A DNA stretch of 64,000 nt from Hoyosella subflava DQS3-9A1. GTDB taxonomy: Bacteria; Actinomycetota; Actinomycetes; Mycobacteriales; Mycobacteriaceae. Location of the stretch: contig NC_015564.1 in assembly GCF_000214175.1 (NCBI RefSeq), positions 2,108,001 to 2,172,000 on the forward strand, written 5' to 3'. The translations under genes were made by a program, and so were the position numbers. Each line of letters begins with the position of its first letter. The first letter of the stretch is position 1. The notes under the pieces were generated by a model. That model had not been told where the DNA came from and did not search any database. It saw nothing but the letters and a program-made list of their open reading frames with translations. Shown here in pieces: positions 17,123 through 26,771 of this stretch.

Positions 17123-18496
17123 TCAAGTCGCTTTGCTGACCGACGACATGTGGAAGTCAGGTACACGCACTGGAGGCATCGCCGTCCGGTTGAACCAGTC
17201 TTTCCACTCCCGGGGAAGGGTTCTCTCTGTCTGGCCAGCTTCAGTGATGCGCCGCACCACATCAATCGGGCTCTCGTTGAACCGGAAGTTATTGACCGCA
17301 CACGTGACAGCTCCGTCTTCGATGAGGTAGACGCCATCCCGCGTCAGACCGGTCAACAACAGGGAAGCCGGATCTACTTCACGGATGTACCAAAGGCACG
17401 TCAGCAAGAGCCCGCGCTCGGTTTTGCTGACCATCTCATCGAGCGTCGCCTTCGAACCTCCGGTGAGCAGGAGGTTCTCGCCAGGGACGGTGGGTGTGGC
17501 TCCGAACTCGTGGGCGTGTGCGCGTGGGTAGGCAAGTGCATTGATCACGCCGTCGCGGATCCACTCGGCGCGTTCCGCGGGCATACCGTTGTCGAAAACC
17601 GACACCAGGTCGCTCGACACTGTGGCGGTCACGAACGGTGCGTACTCAAGTCCGTGGGCGTGCGGATCTGACGCGAGAGTGAGAGGGATGTCCGTCAGGT
17701 GTTCCCCGATGCGCGTGCCGCCCTGACGCGCAAACGCTGTGTGGCCCTCCTCCGCACCGCGGCCTTCCATACTCCACATCATGTAAATGAGAAGGTCACC
17801 GATAGCGGACGGTGGGAGGATCGTCGGATACCGGCCTGCGGGCAGTTCGCGCTGCACGGCCCCCCAACCAAGCCGGGTGTCGAGGTCGGCGAGCAGAGCG
17901 TTGACGTCGAGATCGGTGAAATCGGGAGTGCCTGCACCTACCCATGCGCTGGCGGTGTGACTTCCGTAGTCACGTTTCCCGTTGATCTCGATGGATCCTG
18001 TGGGCTGCACCCACCGGCGCCGCAGACCTGTGCTCGAACCCAGCCAGGTGGTGTGCACTTCGTGGTGCGCGAAGCCGAAAAGGCGGTCCTGTCCGCTGAA
18101 TTGCTGCGCGAGGGTTGGGGTGAACGCTGAGAAGACCTCTACTGCGGTCGATTCCGCGGGCTCAGACCAGTCGGATTCGGCACCGTGGCCACCGAGGAGG
18201 GGCATCGCGTCCGTTGCCGGCGCCGCGCCCCGAGCAGCCTCCTCGCTCGCCCGCACGAGGTCAGGGATGTCGCCTGCGTCGGCGGTCGCTGAGTTCACTA
18301 CCCCGACGGACGTGCCGTCAGGCTTGTCGATGAATGACAGCACGGTCCAGCGTCGGTATGTCGACGAACCGTTGGTGGTCATCGAGCTGTTCGCCCATCG
18401 CAAAGACGCTTCGCTCACATCGGTGACGATCACGATCGCATGGTCGGCCACCGAGAGGGAGAGAACCTGGTCGACAAGGTCAGCCGCGGGAATCAT
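17123..18496 (-). CDS. TldE/PmbA-family metalloprotease subunit
   Basis: This 457-residue TldE-like protein forms a heterodimeric zinc protease with TldD; the TldE subunit lacks the metal site. No HExxxH is present, as expected. C-terminal family segments such as GLTRDGVYLIEDGAVTCAVN and NNFRFNESPIDV are visible. Its start overlaps the tldD stop as ATGA, so subunits are translationally coupled. In other bacteria TldD/TldE removes leader peptides from microcins and degrades toxins; the substrate here is unknown and no obvious precursor peptide lies beside it. Confidence 0.88.
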   Translation of the reverse strand: MIPAADLVDQVLSLSVADHAIVIVTDVSEASLRWANSSMTTNGSSTYRRWTVLSFIDKPDGTSVGVVNSATADAGDIPDLVRASEEAARGAAPATDAMPLLGGHGAESDWSEPAESTAVEVFSAFTPTLAQQFSGQDRLFGFAHHEVHTTWLGSSTGLRRRWVQPTGSIEINGKRDYGSHTASAWVGAGTPDFTDLDVNALLADLDTRLGWGAVQRELPAGRYPTILPPSAIGDLLIYMMWSMEGRGAEEGHTAFARQGGTRIGEHLTDIPLTLASDPHAHGLEYAPFVTATVSSDLVSVFDNGMPAERAEWIRDGVINALAYPRAHAHEFGATPTVPGENLLLTGGSKATLDEMVSKTERGLLLTCLWYIREVDPASLLLTGLTRDGVYLIEDGAVTCAVNNFRFNESPIDVVRRITEAGQTERTLPREWKDWFNRTAMPPVRVPDFHMSSVSKAT

Positions 18497-20013
18497 GCAC
18501 CGGCCTCCTGCTTGGTGTTGAGAACGTTGACCTTGCGGAACAGCGCTGATGGACAGCCGTGACTCACGGCCGCCACCTGACCGGGCTGCGCTTTGCCGCA
18601 GTTGAACGCGCCACCGAGCCGCCAGGTGCCGGACCCTCCGACTGCTTCCATCGATCCCCAGAATTCTGTAGTTGTCGCTTGGTAGGCAACGTCTCGTACT
18701 TGGCCTGCGAGCTGACCGTTTCTGATCCGGTAGAAGCGCTGGCCGGTGAACTGGAAATTGTAGCGTTGCATGTCAATTGACCACGATCGATCACCGACGA
18801 TGTAGATGCCGTCATCGACCATGCTGATTAAATCCTTTGTCGACCTGTCCGTTTCAGAGTCTGGCTGCAGGGACACGTTGGGCATCCGCTGAATCGGGAC
18901 ATGGTGTGCGGAGTCGGCGTACGAGCATCCATTCGAGCGATCAAGTCCCAGGCGCGGCGCGAAGGTCCGGTCCAGTTGGTAGCCGACCAGCGTTCCCTCT
19001 CTGATGAGATCCCACTTCTGCGCGGCGACACCCTCGTCGTCGTAGCCAATTGTGGCGAGCCCGTGGGCGACCGTCCGGTCAGCGGTCACGTGCATGATCG
19101 GCGTGCCGTACCGCAATGTTCCGAGCTTGTCTGGTGTGGCGAACGACGTTCCGGCATAAGCGGCTTCGTACCCGATGGCACGGTCATACTCCGTTGCGTG
19201 GCCAATCGATTCGTGAATAGTCAGCCACAGGTTGGTCGGGTCGATCACCAGGTCTGTGGCTCCTGCGACTACCGAGGGAGCCTGTGCCTTTTCACGCAAA
19301 TGTTCAGGGATCTCACTGAGTTCCTTCGTCCAGTCCCATAGTGCGCGATCTGTCAGGTACTCCCATCCCCGGCCCACCGGCGGCGCCAGCGTCCGCATCG
19401 TCTCGAACGAGCCGGCCTCGTGATCGACAGTGATCGCCTCGTATTGCGGATGCAGTCGCACCCGCTGCTGAGTGATGGATGAGCCGCTGGTGTCGGCGTA
19501 GAACGACTGTTCTTTCACGATGAGGCACGACGCTGTCACGTGGTGTACTCCCGATGCTGCGAGAAGACGCTGAGAGTTGTCTGCGAGTAGTGCGGTCTTT
19601 TCCGGCAAGGGGATCTTGAAAGGGTCCTCGTCATATTGCGAGACCCAGGTGGCGTTCTGGTAGACGGGCTCGTCTGCGAGTTCAACCGTCTCCCGGTTGA
19701 GGATCTTCAGAGCCCTCGCGACATCCACTGCGCGACGGGCGGTTTCCGCAGCGACATCAGGGCTGAGCTGCGCGTGTGACGCGAAACCCCAGGTCCCGTC
19801 CACGATCACCCGCACGGCGAATCCTATGTCCGTGCTTTCCGTGGCGGATTGGACGACACCGTCGCGCAGCCGAAGGGATTGGGACTGAACGCGATGCACT
19901 CGAATGTCCGCGTGGGATGCACCTAGTTTCTGGGCAGTCGCCAGTGCGGCTTCAGCAAGAAGCGTTGTTGGCAGCGAGAGGAATTCGTCGTCTACGGGCC
20001 GGGAAGCGCTCAC
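18493..20013 (-). CDS. tldD: TldD-family zinc metalloprotease subunit
   Basis: This 506-residue TldD-type peptidase (family U62) carries the metal-binding HExxxH at residues 267-272 (HESIGH) in the segment TIHESIGHATEYDRAIGYE, and the C-terminal region with FNCGKAQPGQVAAVSHGCPS, where a cysteine usually completes the zinc site. It is first in a two-gene tldD-tldE operon. The upstream gap to the divergent histidine kinase is about 60 bases. The protein acts in the cytosol on small unfolded peptides. The family assignment is firm; the biological substrate is unknown. Confidence 0.92.
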   Translation of the reverse strand: MSASRPVDDEFLSLPTTLLAEAALATAQKLGASHADIRVHRVQSQSLRLRDGVVQSATESTDIGFAVRVIVDGTWGFASHAQLSPDVAAETARRAVDVARALKILNRETVELADEPVYQNATWVSQYDEDPFKIPLPEKTALLADNSQRLLAASGVHHVTASCLIVKEQSFYADTSGSSITQQRVRLHPQYEAITVDHEAGSFETMRTLAPPVGRGWEYLTDRALWDWTKELSEIPEHLREKAQAPSVVAGATDLVIDPTNLWLTIHESIGHATEYDRAIGYEAAYAGTSFATPDKLGTLRYGTPIMHVTADRTVAHGLATIGYDDEGVAAQKWDLIREGTLVGYQLDRTFAPRLGLDRSNGCSYADSAHHVPIQRMPNVSLQPDSETDRSTKDLISMVDDGIYIVGDRSWSIDMQRYNFQFTGQRFYRIRNGQLAGQVRDVAYQATTTEFWGSMEAVGGSGTWRLGGAFNCGKAQPGQVAAVSHGCPSALFRKVNVLNTKQEAGA

Positions 20014-20075
20014 CCTGTCGAGGCTAGCCGGTGTGCCACGGGAACTCGACAGGCGCAGCGCTTACTCTTAGGCCT

Positions 20076-21233
20076 GTGCGCCGATTCAGTATGTGGCTCC
20101 GGGAGAAGCCGAGGGTAGCCGACGGCCTGCTCGCGGGGCTGTTCGTGCTGCTCGAAGCGATCACAGCCCCCGCGACGGACAATCCACCGCTGTTCCTTCT
20201 GATGGGATTGGCAATGTGCGTGCCGGTGATCTGGCGCCGCTCCCATCCGATCATCTCGTCGTTCAGCATCCTAGTTGCTTCTATCGCAAGCACCGTGCTG
20301 CTCGCGATTCACGAGCAGTCGAACGTTGGCCACCCGTCAGGCGTGCTGCTGCTCGTTGCGCTGTACACGCTCGTGATCCATGTGAATCGGAAAGTCGCTG
20401 GACTGTTCGCGGCAGGTTTGGTGGTTGATACCGCGCTGAAAGTTGATCTGCTCGGCTATGACATGCCTGCCAGTGCATTTTTCCTCATCCTGTTCTATTC
20501 GATCGCCTGGCTCACGGCGGAGGTGCTGGCCGTCCGGCACCGCTATCACGAGGAGATCGCAGCCCGATTGGCGATTGCCGAGTCAGACCGTGACCGGCTT
20601 GCGGAGGATGCTGTCGCAGCGGAACGGACACGCATCGCACGGGAGTTGCACGACGTGGTCGCCCACGCGGTGAGCGTGATGATCGTGCAGGCCGAGGGAG
20701 CCACGTACGCCATCAAGAACAACCCCGAACTTGCGGAACGCGCTATGGGAACCGTCGCGTCGACGGGCAGGCAGGCGCTCGCGGAACTCCGCAGGACCCT
20801 GGCGTTGCTGCGCACGGAGCAGGTCCCGGACGAAATGCCGGAATATGGAACCGCTGGTCTCGCACGGACCGCGCAGTTGATGCGGGACGCCGGGCTTCCC
20901 GTCGAACTGGAATTGACCGGCGATCTCGATGCCCTTGGTCCGGCTGTGGGCCTCGGCATTCACCGTCTGGTTCAAGAGTCTCTGACAAACGTGCTGCGGC
21001 ACGCCGGCGAGGGTGCTCGCGCGCGGGTTCAGGTTCGGCGAATTGACGGGGTGGTCGATGTCACCATCAGTGACTTCGGGGGGAATGGCGAATCGCGCAC
21101 CGGACGGGACATCGGAAGTGGCAAGGGTCTCGTGGGGATGCGAGAGAGGGTGGCGGTGCTCGGTGGCACACTGGAAACTGGCCGCAGGCCGGGAGAAGGG
21201 TGGAGGGTCCACGCTCAGTTGCCGACCGAGTAA
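20076..21233 (+). CDS. NarL-system sensor histidine kinase (HisKA_3)
   Basis: This 385-residue membrane kinase has four to five N-terminal transmembrane helices (about 15-150, with little extracellular loop) and a dimerisation/phosphoacceptor box RIARELHDVVAHAVS with H192. It ends in a HATPase domain with QESLTNVLRHA and GKGLVGMRERVAVLGGTLE. This DesK/LiaS-like layout usually senses membrane state. I prefer GTG 20076 over the upstream ATG 20031, which lies very close to the divergent tldD start; ATG 20091 is also possible. It is 13 bases before the response regulator, its obvious partner. The signal is unknown. Confidence 0.9.
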   Translation: MRRFSMWLREKPRVADGLLAGLFVLLEAITAPATDNPPLFLLMGLAMCVPVIWRRSHPIISSFSILVASIASTVLLAIHEQSNVGHPSGVLLLVALYTLVIHVNRKVAGLFAAGLVVDTALKVDLLGYDMPASAFFLILFYSIAWLTAEVLAVRHRYHEEIAARLAIAESDRDRLAEDAVAAERTRIARELHDVVAHAVSVMIVQAEGATYAIKNNPELAERAMGTVASTGRQALAELRRTLALLRTEQVPDEMPEYGTAGLARTAQLMRDAGLPVELELTGDLDALGPAVGLGIHRLVQESLTNVLRHAGEGARARVQVRRIDGVVDVTISDFGGNGESRTGRDIGSGKGLVGMRERVAVLGGTLETGRRPGEGWRVHAQLPTE

Positions 21234-21246
21234 CTAGGGTGAGGGC

Positions 21247-21906
21247 GTGCCGATCACAATTCTTCTCGTTGACGACCAGGAACTCATGCGTATGGGGTTG
21301 CGCATGATCATCGATGCGCACCCTGATCTCAAAGTGATTAGTGAGGCCGGTAACGGTAGGGAAGCAGTGGACGAGGTCAGGCGCTCATGTCCGGACATCG
21401 TGCTCATGGATGTTCGGATGCCGGTGCTCGATGGAATCGCGGCTACCAAACAGATCGTGAAGTCGCACTGCGATACTCGGGTCCTTGTAATGACGACGTT
21501 CGATCTCGATGAGCACGTCCTGGGAGCTCTGCAGGCAGGCGCGAGTGGATTTCTGCTCAAAGACACCCCTCCGGAGGACCTGGTTTCCGCGATCCGCGTC
21601 GTCGCCGCAGGTGACGCCGTGGTGTCACCCAAGATCACTAGGCGCTTACTAGATCGTTTCCTCGCAGGCGAGCAGGTACCGAGTGAAGAACCCCAGCAAC
21701 TGAGCCTGCTGACCGAACGTGAGCGGGAAGTCCTGGAGCTTGTTGCGGCGGGCCTGTCAAACCTTGAGATAGGGTCGACGCTCCATCTCTCGGAGGCGAC
21801 CGTCAAGACCCACGTCGGCCGGGTGCTGTCGAAACTGGGGGTCCGCGACCGCGTGCAGGCAGTGGTGTTCGCCTACGAGAACGGCTTGGTGAGACCGGGT
21901 TCATGA
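21247..21906 (+). CDS. NarL/LuxR-type response regulator
   Basis: This 219-residue regulator has an N-terminal receiver domain with VDDQELMRMG acidic pocket and phospho-acceptor D55 in DIVLMDVRMP, and a C-terminal LuxR HTH (about 150-215) with LTEREREVLELVAAGLSN and SEATVKTHVGRVLSKLGVR. It starts with GTG at 21247, 13 bases after the histidine kinase, and forms a two-component pair with it. Target genes cannot be told from the sequence; the transcription unit may extend into fxsA. Confidence 0.93.
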   Translation: MPITILLVDDQELMRMGLRMIIDAHPDLKVISEAGNGREAVDEVRRSCPDIVLMDVRMPVLDGIAATKQIVKSHCDTRVLVMTTFDLDEHVLGALQAGASGFLLKDTPPEDLVSAIRVVAAGDAVVSPKITRRLLDRFLAGEQVPSEEPQQLSLLTEREREVLELVAAGLSNLEIGSTLHLSEATVKTHVGRVLSKLGVRDRVQAVVFAYENGLVRPGS

Positions 21907-21980
21907 CGCGAGCAGTAGCCGCAGATCCGTCTTTTGCGGAACACTGGACATAACGATCTGTGCCGCCGGAAGGGTTGTCC

Positions 21981-22613
21981 GTGTTTCTGCTGATATTTCT
22001 GCTCTACGTCATCGCCGAGGTGACGGCTCTTGTGCTGCTCGCACAGGCGGTCGGTATCCTCTGGACGGTGGCGGTGGTGCTCGGCACGACCCTACTGGGA
22101 TTCATGCTTTTCGGGATGCAGACGCAATCGGCTTTGCGGCAACTTGGCGCCTTGCGTGATGGGAAGGGGTCCCCAGCGGGCGCGGTCACTGACACCATGC
22201 TGATCGCCATCGCGGGGCTCCTGCTGATCATCCCTGGTCTTGTCACCACTGCGCTGGGCGTGCTCATCTTGTTCCCGCCGACGCGCGCGCTGATCCGGCC
22301 AGTGATCATGCTTCTCGCGGTTCGGCGGTACCGTGTCGCCGCAGCCTCCGGTGCCGCAGGATGGGGAACGATGCGCGCGTACCGGTCTCCCGCCGATTCT
22401 CGTCATGGCGTGGTGGATGGCGTCGTGGTCAGTGAGGAAACCGTCGAGGACCCGCCCGGCAGAAGCGCTCACCGCCCAGGCCAGTATTCAGAGCAGGCAT
22501 CTGACGCTGGAGACGACTCCGCCGGCAACACGCGTGAACTCAGGTGGAACCAGGACGACACACCCCGCGAAAGCGGAGGTGAGGGCGAGCGCCGCCGGGA
22601 CGAGGCAGACTGA
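21981..22613 (+). CDS. fxsA: FxsA family membrane protein
   Basis: This 210-residue cytoplasmic-membrane protein has hydrophobic segments at about 2-40 and 70-105, with LLFLLYVIAEV-type and IIPGLVTTALGVLILFPPTR segments typical of FxsA. A long charged, disordered C-terminal tail follows. In E. coli FxsA blocks phage F exclusion; its cellular role is unknown. GTG 21981 has GGAAGGG six bases upstream, so I prefer it to GTG 21960. FxsA near ppm1 and rbpA is also seen in mycobacteria (Rv2050-Rv2053c). It is followed six bases later by the amidohydrolase. Confidence 0.85.
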   Translation: MFLLIFLLYVIAEVTALVLLAQAVGILWTVAVVLGTTLLGFMLFGMQTQSALRQLGALRDGKGSPAGAVTDTMLIAIAGLLLIIPGLVTTALGVLILFPPTRALIRPVIMLLAVRRYRVAAASGAAGWGTMRAYRSPADSRHGVVDGVVVSEETVEDPPGRSAHRPGQYSEQASDAGDDSAGNTRELRWNQDDTPRESGGEGERRRDEAD

Positions 22614-22619
22614 CACGTC

Positions 22620-24221
22620 GTGGGAACTCAGCTTCTAGTCGGCGGGCGCATTTACAGTCCTGTCTCGCCCGATGCAACGTCAATGGCCGTAACCGACGGA
22701 ATAGTCGTCTGGCTCGGTGAGGATCGGCCCGGGCGCGCTCTGCATCCCGACGCTGACGTGATCGATCTGCAGGGGGCATTCGTCACTCCCGCGTTCGTCG
22801 ACCCGCACGTGCACACCACCGCAGCTGGTTTGGCTCTCACCAGCCTGGACGTCACGCACTGCGGCTCACGCGAGGCGATGCTCGATGCGATCGCCGGTTA
22901 CGCACGCAGCCACAACGATGGCGTCATCTGGGCTACTGGCTGGGATGAAACAGCGTGGCCCGGCCAGCGCCCCCCGACCACGCAGGAACTCGACGCCGCG
23001 GCACCCGGCCGCGCCGTGTATGCGGTGCGGGTCGACGCTCATTCCGCAGCGGCCTCCGCGGCGCTGCGCGACGCGGCGCCCGGACTCACCGGGGCGCCTG
23101 GATTTTCCGCTGACGACCCATTGACAGCAGAAGCGCACCACCTGGTGCGAACCGCCGCGGGCGATTTGCTCACACCGGCACAGCGAGCACGTGCGCGGGA
23201 GGCGCTGCTGGGCCACGCTGCGTCGCGCGGGGTGGCGTGCGTCCACGAATGTGGTGGCCCAGAGATCGCGGGCCTTACCGACTTCAGGGAACTCCTCGCG
23301 ACCGAACACGGTGTCGAGGTGCGCGGCTACTGGGGCGAAGCCGTGTCGGGACTGGAAGAGGCCAAGGAACTTCTGGCTGCCACGGGTGCTCATGCACTCG
23401 GTGGCGACCTCTTCGCGGACGGTGCGATTGGCTCGCACACGGCATGGCTCTGCGACCCCTACCACGATGGGCATGGGGATCAATTCGGCCGCACCTACCT
23501 CGATGAAGACACGATGGCGAGCCACGTCATCGCGTGCACCGAGGCGGGAATTCAAACGGGCTTCCATGTGATCGGTGACGCTGCGGTGGCTGCGGCGGTA
23601 CGGGCGTACGAACGCGCGGAAACGGCTCTCGGCGGCCCGCAGGTTGCCCGTTGCGGGCACCGGCTCGAGCACGTCGAGATGGTGAGCAGCGCGCAGGCCC
23701 AAGTGCTCGCCCGACTCGGAGTTATCGCCAGTATGCAGCCGGTTTTCGACGCGTTCTGGGGTGGACCTGAGGGTATGTACGCTCAGCGTCTGGGCGCCGA
23801 GCGCGCAGCGGAACTCAACCCCTTCTCGATGCTCGCCGCGAAAGGAGTCTCGCTGGCTTTCGGTTCCGACGCCCCCGTAACTCCCATCGAGCCCTGGGAA
23901 ATGATCCGCGCTGCTGTTCACCACCATACGGAAGGCCACGGTGTATCGCCCCGCGCGGCGTTCTCGGCTGCCACTCGGGGTGCCTGGCGCGCAGGCGGGG
24001 TCCGCGATGGTCTCGCTGGGACCCTCGTCCCTGGGGCGCCCGCGTCGTACGCAGTGTGGGAAACGGGCGACCTTGTAGTCTCCGTGCCCCGCGACAGTGT
24101 GCAGCGGTGGTCCACAGACCCACGGTCGCGCGTGCCCGCACTGCCTCACCTCGAGGGCGCCTTGCCGGTCTGCTTGCGGACAGTGCACCGAGGCCACGTC
24201 ATTTACAGGCGCGGCGCATGA
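22620..24221 (+). CDS. YtcJ-like amidohydrolase (amidohydrolase family 3)
   Basis: This 533-residue metal-dependent hydrolase has a TIM-barrel fold. The metal-binding HVH motif is in DPHVHTTAAG (about residues 62-65), with further ligands in FHVIGDAA and HRLEHVEMV and a catalytic Asp in FGSDAPVTP. The family includes N-substituted formamide deformylases and related enzymes with largely unknown substrates. The GTG start at 22620 follows fxsA by six bases, and its TGA overlaps the lnt ATG (ATGA, 24218-24221), so it is coupled to lipoprotein acylation genes by expression. Any functional connection is unproven. Confidence 0.85.
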   Translation: MGTQLLVGGRIYSPVSPDATSMAVTDGIVVWLGEDRPGRALHPDADVIDLQGAFVTPAFVDPHVHTTAAGLALTSLDVTHCGSREAMLDAIAGYARSHNDGVIWATGWDETAWPGQRPPTTQELDAAAPGRAVYAVRVDAHSAAASAALRDAAPGLTGAPGFSADDPLTAEAHHLVRTAAGDLLTPAQRARAREALLGHAASRGVACVHECGGPEIAGLTDFRELLATEHGVEVRGYWGEAVSGLEEAKELLAATGAHALGGDLFADGAIGSHTAWLCDPYHDGHGDQFGRTYLDEDTMASHVIACTEAGIQTGFHVIGDAAVAAAVRAYERAETALGGPQVARCGHRLEHVEMVSSAQAQVLARLGVIASMQPVFDAFWGGPEGMYAQRLGAERAAELNPFSMLAAKGVSLAFGSDAPVTPIEPWEMIRAAVHHHTEGHGVSPRAAFSAATRGAWRAGGVRDGLAGTLVPGAPASYAVWETGDLVVSVPRDSVQRWSTDPRSRVPALPHLEGALPVCLRTVHRGHVIYRRGA

Positions 24222-25840
24222 ACGACGACACGCGTGCGACGCTCCGTACCGCGGGCAATTGTCTGCTCGCGTTCGCCGCGGGGCTGCTGATCTACTTCAG
24301 TTTCCCGCCGCGAACGACGTGGTTCCTCGCACCGATTGGGGTGGCGCTTCTCGTCGCCGTTCTGACGCGCTTCGGTGCGGGCGGGGCAAGCGTCCGGTCC
24401 GGTTTCGGTTATGGCTTCCTCGGTGGTGCCGGCTTCTTCGTCCCATTGCTGCCATGGGTTGGGATGTATGTAGGTCCCGTGCCCTGGCTCGGGCTTGCCC
24501 TCGCGTGCGCCGTGTACGTCGGTGTGTTCGGCATCGGGACGGTGCTCGTGTGGCGGTTGCCGACCGTGCTTGCAGTCCCCGCGGTTGCAGCGTGCTGGAC
24601 GGCGGCTGAATGGCTCCGGTCGATGGTCCCGTTCGGCGGCTTCCCGTGGGGAAGGCTGGCGTTCGGGCAGTCCGAAGGACCATTGCTGCCGCTCGTGTCG
24701 ACGCTGGGGGCGCCGGGGCTGAGTTTTGCGGTGGCCCTCGTGGGAGCGGGAACTATCGGCCTGGTAGCGGCGGTCCGGGCGCGTGCTCTGCCAGGCCTCG
24801 TTGTGGGTGGACTCGCGCTGACCATACCGTTTGTTGCGGCCGCTGTGCTCGCTCCTGCGGTCGCGCGATTCGCTGAGTCATCCTCGACACTGACGGTTGC
24901 CGCGGTACAGGGCAATGTGCCGCGGCTCGGACTCGACTTCAATGCGCAGCGCCGCGCCGTGCTGGACAACCACGTACAGCGAACGCACGAACTGGCCCGC
25001 GCGATCGACCGGGGTGACGTGGCTCCGCCGGATGTGGTGATCTGGCCGGAGAACTCGTCAGACATCGACCCGTTCCGTGACATCTATGCCACTGAGATCA
25101 TCACCGGTGCTGCGAGGGCAGTGGGGGCTCCGATACTCGTAGGAGCGGTCCGGTACAACGGCGACAACACGTTCTCTAACACTGCGGTCGTCTGGGAACC
25201 GGACGTGGGGCCTGCGGACCGGCATGACAAGGCGATCATCCAGCCGTTCGGTGAGTACATGCCGATGCGCGGCTTCTTCGGGCTGTTCTTCTCCGACCTC
25301 GTCGATATGGCGGGCAGCTTCGTTCCAGGGGACAGCGACTTCGTCGTGTCGGCCGCAGGCGTGCCGCTCGGCGTGGCGACGTGCTACGAGGTCGCCTTCG
25401 ACCGGGCATTCACACAAGCGGCGCGCAACGGCGCTCAGTATTTCGCAGTGCCTACGAACAACGCGACATTCACAACCGTGGACGATACGGACATGACCTT
25501 CCAGCAGCTCGCCATGTCCCAGGTACGAGCGGTGGAGCACGGCCGCGCGGTCATCGTTGCAGCAACCAGCGGAGTCAGCGCGATCGTTTCTCCGGCCGGG
25601 GTCATCGAGCAACAGTCTGACATTTTCGTTCCGGATGTGCTGGTCGCTGAGGTGCCATTGCACACGGCAAACACGCTGGCCACCGTTCTCGGCCCGTGGC
25701 CAGAGCGCATCATCGGGACGCTTGCTCTCCTTGCTGCGGTTGCAGGTGTGATTGCGCGCCGTCAAGATGAGGCCCGCAACGAATCCTACGGGCACCGAGC
25801 GAAACCACAGACGGTGGCGTTAGATTCAACACCGAGCTGA
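24218..25840 (+). CDS. lnt: Apolipoprotein N-acyltransferase
   Basis: Lnt N-acylates the diacylglyceryl-cysteine of lipoproteins at the outer face of the cytoplasmic membrane. The 540-residue protein has about seven N-terminal membrane helices (1-220) and a nitrilase-like domain. The catalytic Glu-Lys-Cys triad is visible as E278 in VIWPENSSD, K338 in RHDKAI and C389 in ATCYEVAF. In M. tuberculosis this domain is fused to the polyprenol-mannose synthase as Ppm1; here the two are separate adjacent genes, as in other mycolata. ATG 24218 overlaps the amidohydrolase stop; the ORF upstream is another frame of that gene. Confidence 0.93.
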   Translation: MNDDTRATLRTAGNCLLAFAAGLLIYFSFPPRTTWFLAPIGVALLVAVLTRFGAGGASVRSGFGYGFLGGAGFFVPLLPWVGMYVGPVPWLGLALACAVYVGVFGIGTVLVWRLPTVLAVPAVAACWTAAEWLRSMVPFGGFPWGRLAFGQSEGPLLPLVSTLGAPGLSFAVALVGAGTIGLVAAVRARALPGLVVGGLALTIPFVAAAVLAPAVARFAESSSTLTVAAVQGNVPRLGLDFNAQRRAVLDNHVQRTHELARAIDRGDVAPPDVVIWPENSSDIDPFRDIYATEIITGAARAVGAPILVGAVRYNGDNTFSNTAVVWEPDVGPADRHDKAIIQPFGEYMPMRGFFGLFFSDLVDMAGSFVPGDSDFVVSAAGVPLGVATCYEVAFDRAFTQAARNGAQYFAVPTNNATFTTVDDTDMTFQQLAMSQVRAVEHGRAVIVAATSGVSAIVSPAGVIEQQSDIFVPDVLVAEVPLHTANTLATVLGPWPERIIGTLALLAAVAGVIARRQDEARNESYGHRAKPQTVALDSTPS

Positions 25841-25914
25841 ACGCATACACTCTCGTGTGATTCGCGTGTGGCTCACACGTGGAAGTAATGCGAGACCGGC
25901 AGGAAGGACAGCCA

Positions 25915-26718
25915 ATGGCGGCGGGCACCCCAGGGGCGAGTGGCCAGCATGACTCGGGTTCTGACGAGTTGCGGCCGAGCGCGCGCACGCTCGTAATCAT
26001 CCCTACTTACAACGAGCGTGACAACCTCGGAATCATCATTGAGCGCCTGCATGCCGCGCTGCCTCACACACACGTTCTCGTCGTCGACGATGGTAGCCCT
26101 GACGGCACCGGCGAGCTCGCTGACAAGCTTGCGGATGCTGATTTGCAGAATCGCATTCACGTGATGCACCGCACCGCCAAGAACGGGCTGGGCGCGGCGT
26201 ACATCGCTGGTTTCGACTGGGGACTCGGGCGAGATTACGGCGTGCTCGTCGAAATGGATGCAGACGGCAGCCACGCACCTGAAGAGCTGCACCGGTTGCT
26301 TGACCAGATCGACGCTGGCTACGACCTCGTCCTCGGTTCTCGATACGTACCTGGGGGCTCAGTCGTCAACTGGCCAAAGCGCCGCGAATGGCTTTCGCGC
26401 GGCGGGAACCTCTATTCTCGCCTTGCTCTTGGAGTCGGACTAAAGGACATCACCGGTGGATACCGGGCTTTCCGCCGCAGCGTTCTCGAACACCTTGATC
26501 TCAGCGAGGTCGAATCCCATGGCTACTGCTTCCAGGTTGATCTCGCGTGGCGGAGCATCGAGTCGGGGTTCAACGTTCGCGAAGTTCCCATCACGTTCAC
26601 CGAACGTGAGCGTGGCGAGTCGAAGATGAGTGGCAACATCGTTCGTGAAGCGCTCTTAAAGGTCACCCGTTGGGGATGGGAACGCAGAATAAACAAACTG
26701 CGCCGCAAAAGGGCATAA
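25915..26718 (+). CDS. ppm1: Polyprenol monophosphomannose synthase
   Basis: This GT2-family enzyme transfers mannose from GDP-mannose to polyprenyl phosphate, supplying donor for lipomannan, lipoarabinomannan and protein mannosylation. In 267 residues it shows [23 protein letters not shown], the DxD-type [11 protein letters not shown], and the C-terminal [14 protein letters not shown] found in DPM1 enzymes. No membrane domain is fused. ATG 25915 has GGAAGGA five bases upstream. It follows lnt after 74 bases and ends at a strong bidirectional terminator shared with rbpA. Confidence 0.93.
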   Translation: MAAGTPGASGQHDSGSDELRPSARTLVIIPTYNERDNLGIIIERLHAALPHTHVLVVDDGSPDGTGELADKLADADLQNRIHVMHRTAKNGLGAAYIAGFDWGLGRDYGVLVEMDADGSHAPEELHRLLDQIDAGYDLVLGSRYVPGGSVVNWPKRREWLSRGGNLYSRLALGVGLKDITGGYRAFRRSVLEHLDLSEVESHGYCFQVDLAWRSIESGFNVREVPITFTERERGESKMSGNIVREALLKVTRWGWERRINKLRRKRA

Positions 26719-26723
26719 CGCCA

Positions 26724-26761
26724 AAAAGGCGGCACCCGGAATGCCTCGGGTGCCGCCTTTT
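26724..26761. terminator. Bidirectional intrinsic terminator
   Basis: A perfect 15-base stem AAAAGGCGGCACCCG / CGGGTGCCGCCTTTT with an eight-base loop lies between convergent ppm1 and rbpA. A-run and T-run at the outer ends make it work in both directions. Confidence 0.95.
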
Positions 26762-26771
26762 CGTCGTAGCG

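Noticed and set aside
22866-24197. Long minus-strand open frame of 443 codons opposite the YtcJ-like amidohydrolase
   Set aside because: It is the antisense of a clear amidohydrolase with metal motifs; Arg/Gly/Pro-rich with no domain, typical of high-GC shadow frames.
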